Below, in pieces: positions 12,957 through 14,514 of a stretch of DNA of 14,514 bases (its first letter is position 1; each line of letters starts with the position of its first letter). The translations under genes were made by a program, and so were the position numbers. The stretch covers positions 1 through 14,514 of the forward strand of contig JBLNBQ010000099.1 of the NCBI GenBank assembly GCA_050260095.1. Direction: 5' to 3'. This stretch comes from JBLNBQ01 sp050260095 (GTDB lineage: Bacteria > Bacillota > UBA5301 > DYFA01). The notes under the pieces were generated by a model that was not told the DNA's origin, did no database searches, and saw only the letters and a list, made by a program, of their open reading frames with translations.

Positions 12957-13853
12957 CTATTGATCACCAGCCGATTGACCGCCAAAGAGGCGGGTCAGCA
13001 TGTCGTGTAGCGCCCGGTGGCCTTCTGAAGTTGAGTTGATGAGCTCGTACTGAAGGGAGATCAAGCGGCTGTGCAGCTCCGAGATGGGCTTGTCTTCCTC
13101 GTTCTCGAAATACCAAACCCGCAGGTCCCCCATGCAGAACTCCATGAGCCCATACACGGTGAAGTAGTACTTGTGCCCCAGTTTCGACAGGTACCTAGGC
13201 AGTCGGTCGCCCCGTGGCAATTTCCGCTTGGTCATGGCTTCGACATCCCGAAGAGCCAGTAAAATCTCCCGACTGGTGCCGATGCACCCTAGCACCTCTG
13301 GGACATGACCCAAGTGAAGCGTCATACAAGTGAGCAGGTCTCGATAATTTTCCAGAATCTTCTCCTTGAGGTACCTCGGGAGAAACTCCCCATACCTCTG
13401 GTCAACCTGGTCCCGTGCCCGGGTCCAGGCCATCATCTTCGCTGCCTGCTCTTCAACGTACTCGCTGTACACCCGCTCACCGGTGGCAATAACCTCCGCT
13501 GGGTTGGCCCCCAGCTCAAGCACACACCGGGCAAAGGCGGTCCGCAGAGCAGAATCATGTGCCTGCCCAAAGAGCTTGCGCAGGAGTAGATCGTCGTCGT
13601 GAACCGTCGTCTCGTGTTCCTCAGCAGTGCCGTCTCCCCGGAAGAGGGTGAGCTTGGATTTCGGGAGCATGGCGTGGTACATGTCGGAGAACTCGGCGCT
13701 CACCCGCTCGAATTCGCCATCGGCTGGGCGGCGGTAATAGCCCTCTTCGTCGACCATGATTCTGTGAGGTAGCGCCAGCACATCCGTGCAGGGAGTGCTC
13801 CAGCCCGGCACGGAAATGCAAATGTTGGGCGCGTACTCTCGGTACTCGATCAT
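12957..13853 (-). CDS. Unknown protein (298 aa)
   Basis: Starts at an ATG (MIEYREYAPNICISVPG) with AAGGGG 8 nt upstream. No motif or family is recognised. The N-terminal 80 residues look beta-rich with aromatic and acidic positions (EEGYYRRPADGEFERV, SKLTLFRGDG). The rest is mainly helical, with scattered cysteines (CVLELG, LTCMTLHLGH, VLGCIG, EFCMGD) too irregular for a zinc site. A basic patch KRKLPRGDRLPRYLSKLGHKYY lies near residues 210-230. It sits 36 nt before the 169-aa gene in the same operon. The upstream position relative to the TerS-like gene is unusual for a head or tail protein, so a regulatory or replication-linked role is equally possible. Confidence 0.6.
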   Translation of the reverse strand: MIEYREYAPNICISVPGWSTPCTDVLALPHRIMVDEEGYYRRPADGEFERVSAEFSDMYHAMLPKSKLTLFRGDGTAEEHETTVHDDDLLLRKLFGQAHDSALRTAFARCVLELGANPAEVIATGERVYSEYVEEQAAKMMAWTRARDQVDQRYGEFLPRYLKEKILENYRDLLTCMTLHLGHVPEVLGCIGTSREILLALRDVEAMTKRKLPRGDRLPRYLSKLGHKYYFTVYGLMEFCMGDLRVWYFENEEDKPISELHSRLISLQYELINSTSEGHRALHDMLTRLFGGQSAGDQ

Positions 13854-13886
13854 CTCAACATCCCCTTCAAGGGCTTAGGGTATGGT

Positions 13887-14288
13887 TCATTCAGAAGATG
13901 CGCCGCCTCGCAGGCGCATCACCTTCTGCATGGTCTCGAATCGCTGACGCAAGCGGCGGACCAGCTGCGCCATGTCTGCACGGGACCGATCATGGTGCCC
14001 ATAATCCCAGCGTGCCTTGGCTTCGGCCAGGGCCAACTCCAGGCGCCTGAACCAGAGCGCCTCCTCCCCTGGTGGGCAATCACCCGCCGGCATGGCCGCA
14101 AGCTGATCGAGGCCCTCGAGCGCGAAGACGTAGCCCGGGAGTCCGGCGGCATGCAGTTCGGCCCTGAGTTCGGCTTGCAGGTCAGGGCTTTGGTCCAGGA
14201 TCTGTTCCAGGGCGACCTTCAGCCGCTCCGTTGTCCAGTGGCCTTCGATGTCCGAAACTGGTTTCGGTGAGTCAAAGACAGTCACCAT
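13887..14288 (-). CDS. Small helical protein of unknown function (133 aa)
   Basis: Starts at the ATG of MVTVFDSPKPVSD with GAGGGG 7 nt upstream, which is why the longer in-frame opening was rejected. After an extended N-terminus, the protein is helical and acidic-basic mixed (ERLKVALEQILDQSPDLQAELRAEL, ELALAEAKARWDY, DMAQLVRRLRQRFETMQKVM). It overlaps the previous gene by 17 nt and is followed 33 nt later by the 298-aa gene. An 8-bp hairpin (GATGCGCC 13897-13904, GGCGCATC 13913-13920) lies within its last codons. No family is recognised. Confidence 0.55.
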   Translation of the reverse strand: MVTVFDSPKPVSDIEGHWTTERLKVALEQILDQSPDLQAELRAELHAAGLPGYVFALEGLDQLAAMPAGDCPPGEEALWFRRLELALAEAKARWDYGHHDRSRADMAQLVRRLRQRFETMQKVMRLRGGASSE

Positions 14289-14514
14289 CCCCACGCCCCT
14301 CGGTTGCCGGTCGGAAGGCAACTACCCGGCCGCCACCGGTCGGAACCTGTCGGCGCTTCTTGGCAACCGTCGCCCACTGCCGGACCTGATCCAAACAGCC
14401 GACGATCTGATCGACGATACAGAGCAGGTCAGCGAGTGCGTTCATGGGCTGGTCAAGCACCATCTCCGGCTCGATTTCCTCCAAGGCTTTCTTTGCCCTC
14501 TGGAGTGTGGGGAA
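14272..14514 (-). CDS. Helical protein of unknown function (5' end outside window)
   Basis: The C-terminal 80 residues of a protein whose frame stays open to the right edge. Helix-forming residues (LQRAKKALEEIEPEMVLDQP, then NALADLLCIVDQIVGCLDQVRQW) are followed by a basic, probably flexible tail (AKKRRQVPTGGGRVVAF). An internal TTG at 14484 could be a start but has no clear ribosome site, and the helix continues upstream of it. It overlaps the next gene by 17 nt, so the operon promoter lies outside this window. The family is not recognised. Confidence 0.5.
   Translation of the reverse strand, partial: FPTLQRAKKALEEIEPEMVLDQPMNALADLLCIVDQIVGCLDQVRQWATVAKKRRQVPTGGGRVVAFRPATEGRGDGDCL

Overview
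The window looks like a stretch of an integrated or plasmid-like mobile element from a GC-rich, Gram-positive-type bacterium, most likely a high-GC Bacillota (Firmicutes) lineage. Evidence for this is the strong Shine-Dalgarno sequences (AAGGAGG, GGAGG), GTG/TTG starts, high GC throughout, and replication-relaxation (Replic_Relax) proteins typical of Gram-positive mobile elements. The host cannot be named from the sequence alone.

Layout. (1) Positions 1-2369, + strand: a three-gene operon. It holds a VirD4/TraG- or HerA-like P-loop ATPase cut by the window edge, a divergent Replic_Relax-like protein, and a small exported coiled-coil protein with a C-terminal hydrophobic segment. It ends at a perfect 28-bp palindrome (2386-2413) shared with the convergent gene. 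(2) Positions 2417-4329, - strand: a divergent ParB-like protein and a canonical-looking Replic_Relax protein, separated by a 190-nt gap with a 9+9 inverted repeat. (3) Positions 4330-4914: no gene. This stretch holds a leader hairpin, a possible H-type pseudoknot, and a strong nested hairpin with a minus-strand T tract. (4) Positions 4915-6170, - strand: a run of six very short genes (39-103 aa). Two share a C-terminal motif, one is a single-pass membrane peptide, and the last two overlap; the run ends at its own terminator. (5) Positions 6171-6539: no gene. (6) Positions 6577-14514, - strand: a phage-like operon read from the right edge towards the left. It has four unrecognised mostly helical proteins, a terminase-small-subunit-like protein, a tape-measure fragment, a one-ORF G-T-type tail assembly chaperone, and a 1371-aa tape measure protein as its last gene.

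How it fits together. The left half carries replication, partition and DNA-transfer-type functions. The right half carries a packaging-recognition-type protein plus a tail-length module. No large terminase, portal, capsid, tail tube or distal tail gene lies between or after them. Either this is a prophage collapsed by deletion inside a mobile element, or it is a compact element that keeps a TerS and a tail-length module for use with a helper's other parts. The second reading is inference and is the most interesting possibility here. Iteron-like CTGTCACC repeats at the start of the TerS-like gene, and a second diverged tape-measure piece next to it, are the main unexplained signals.
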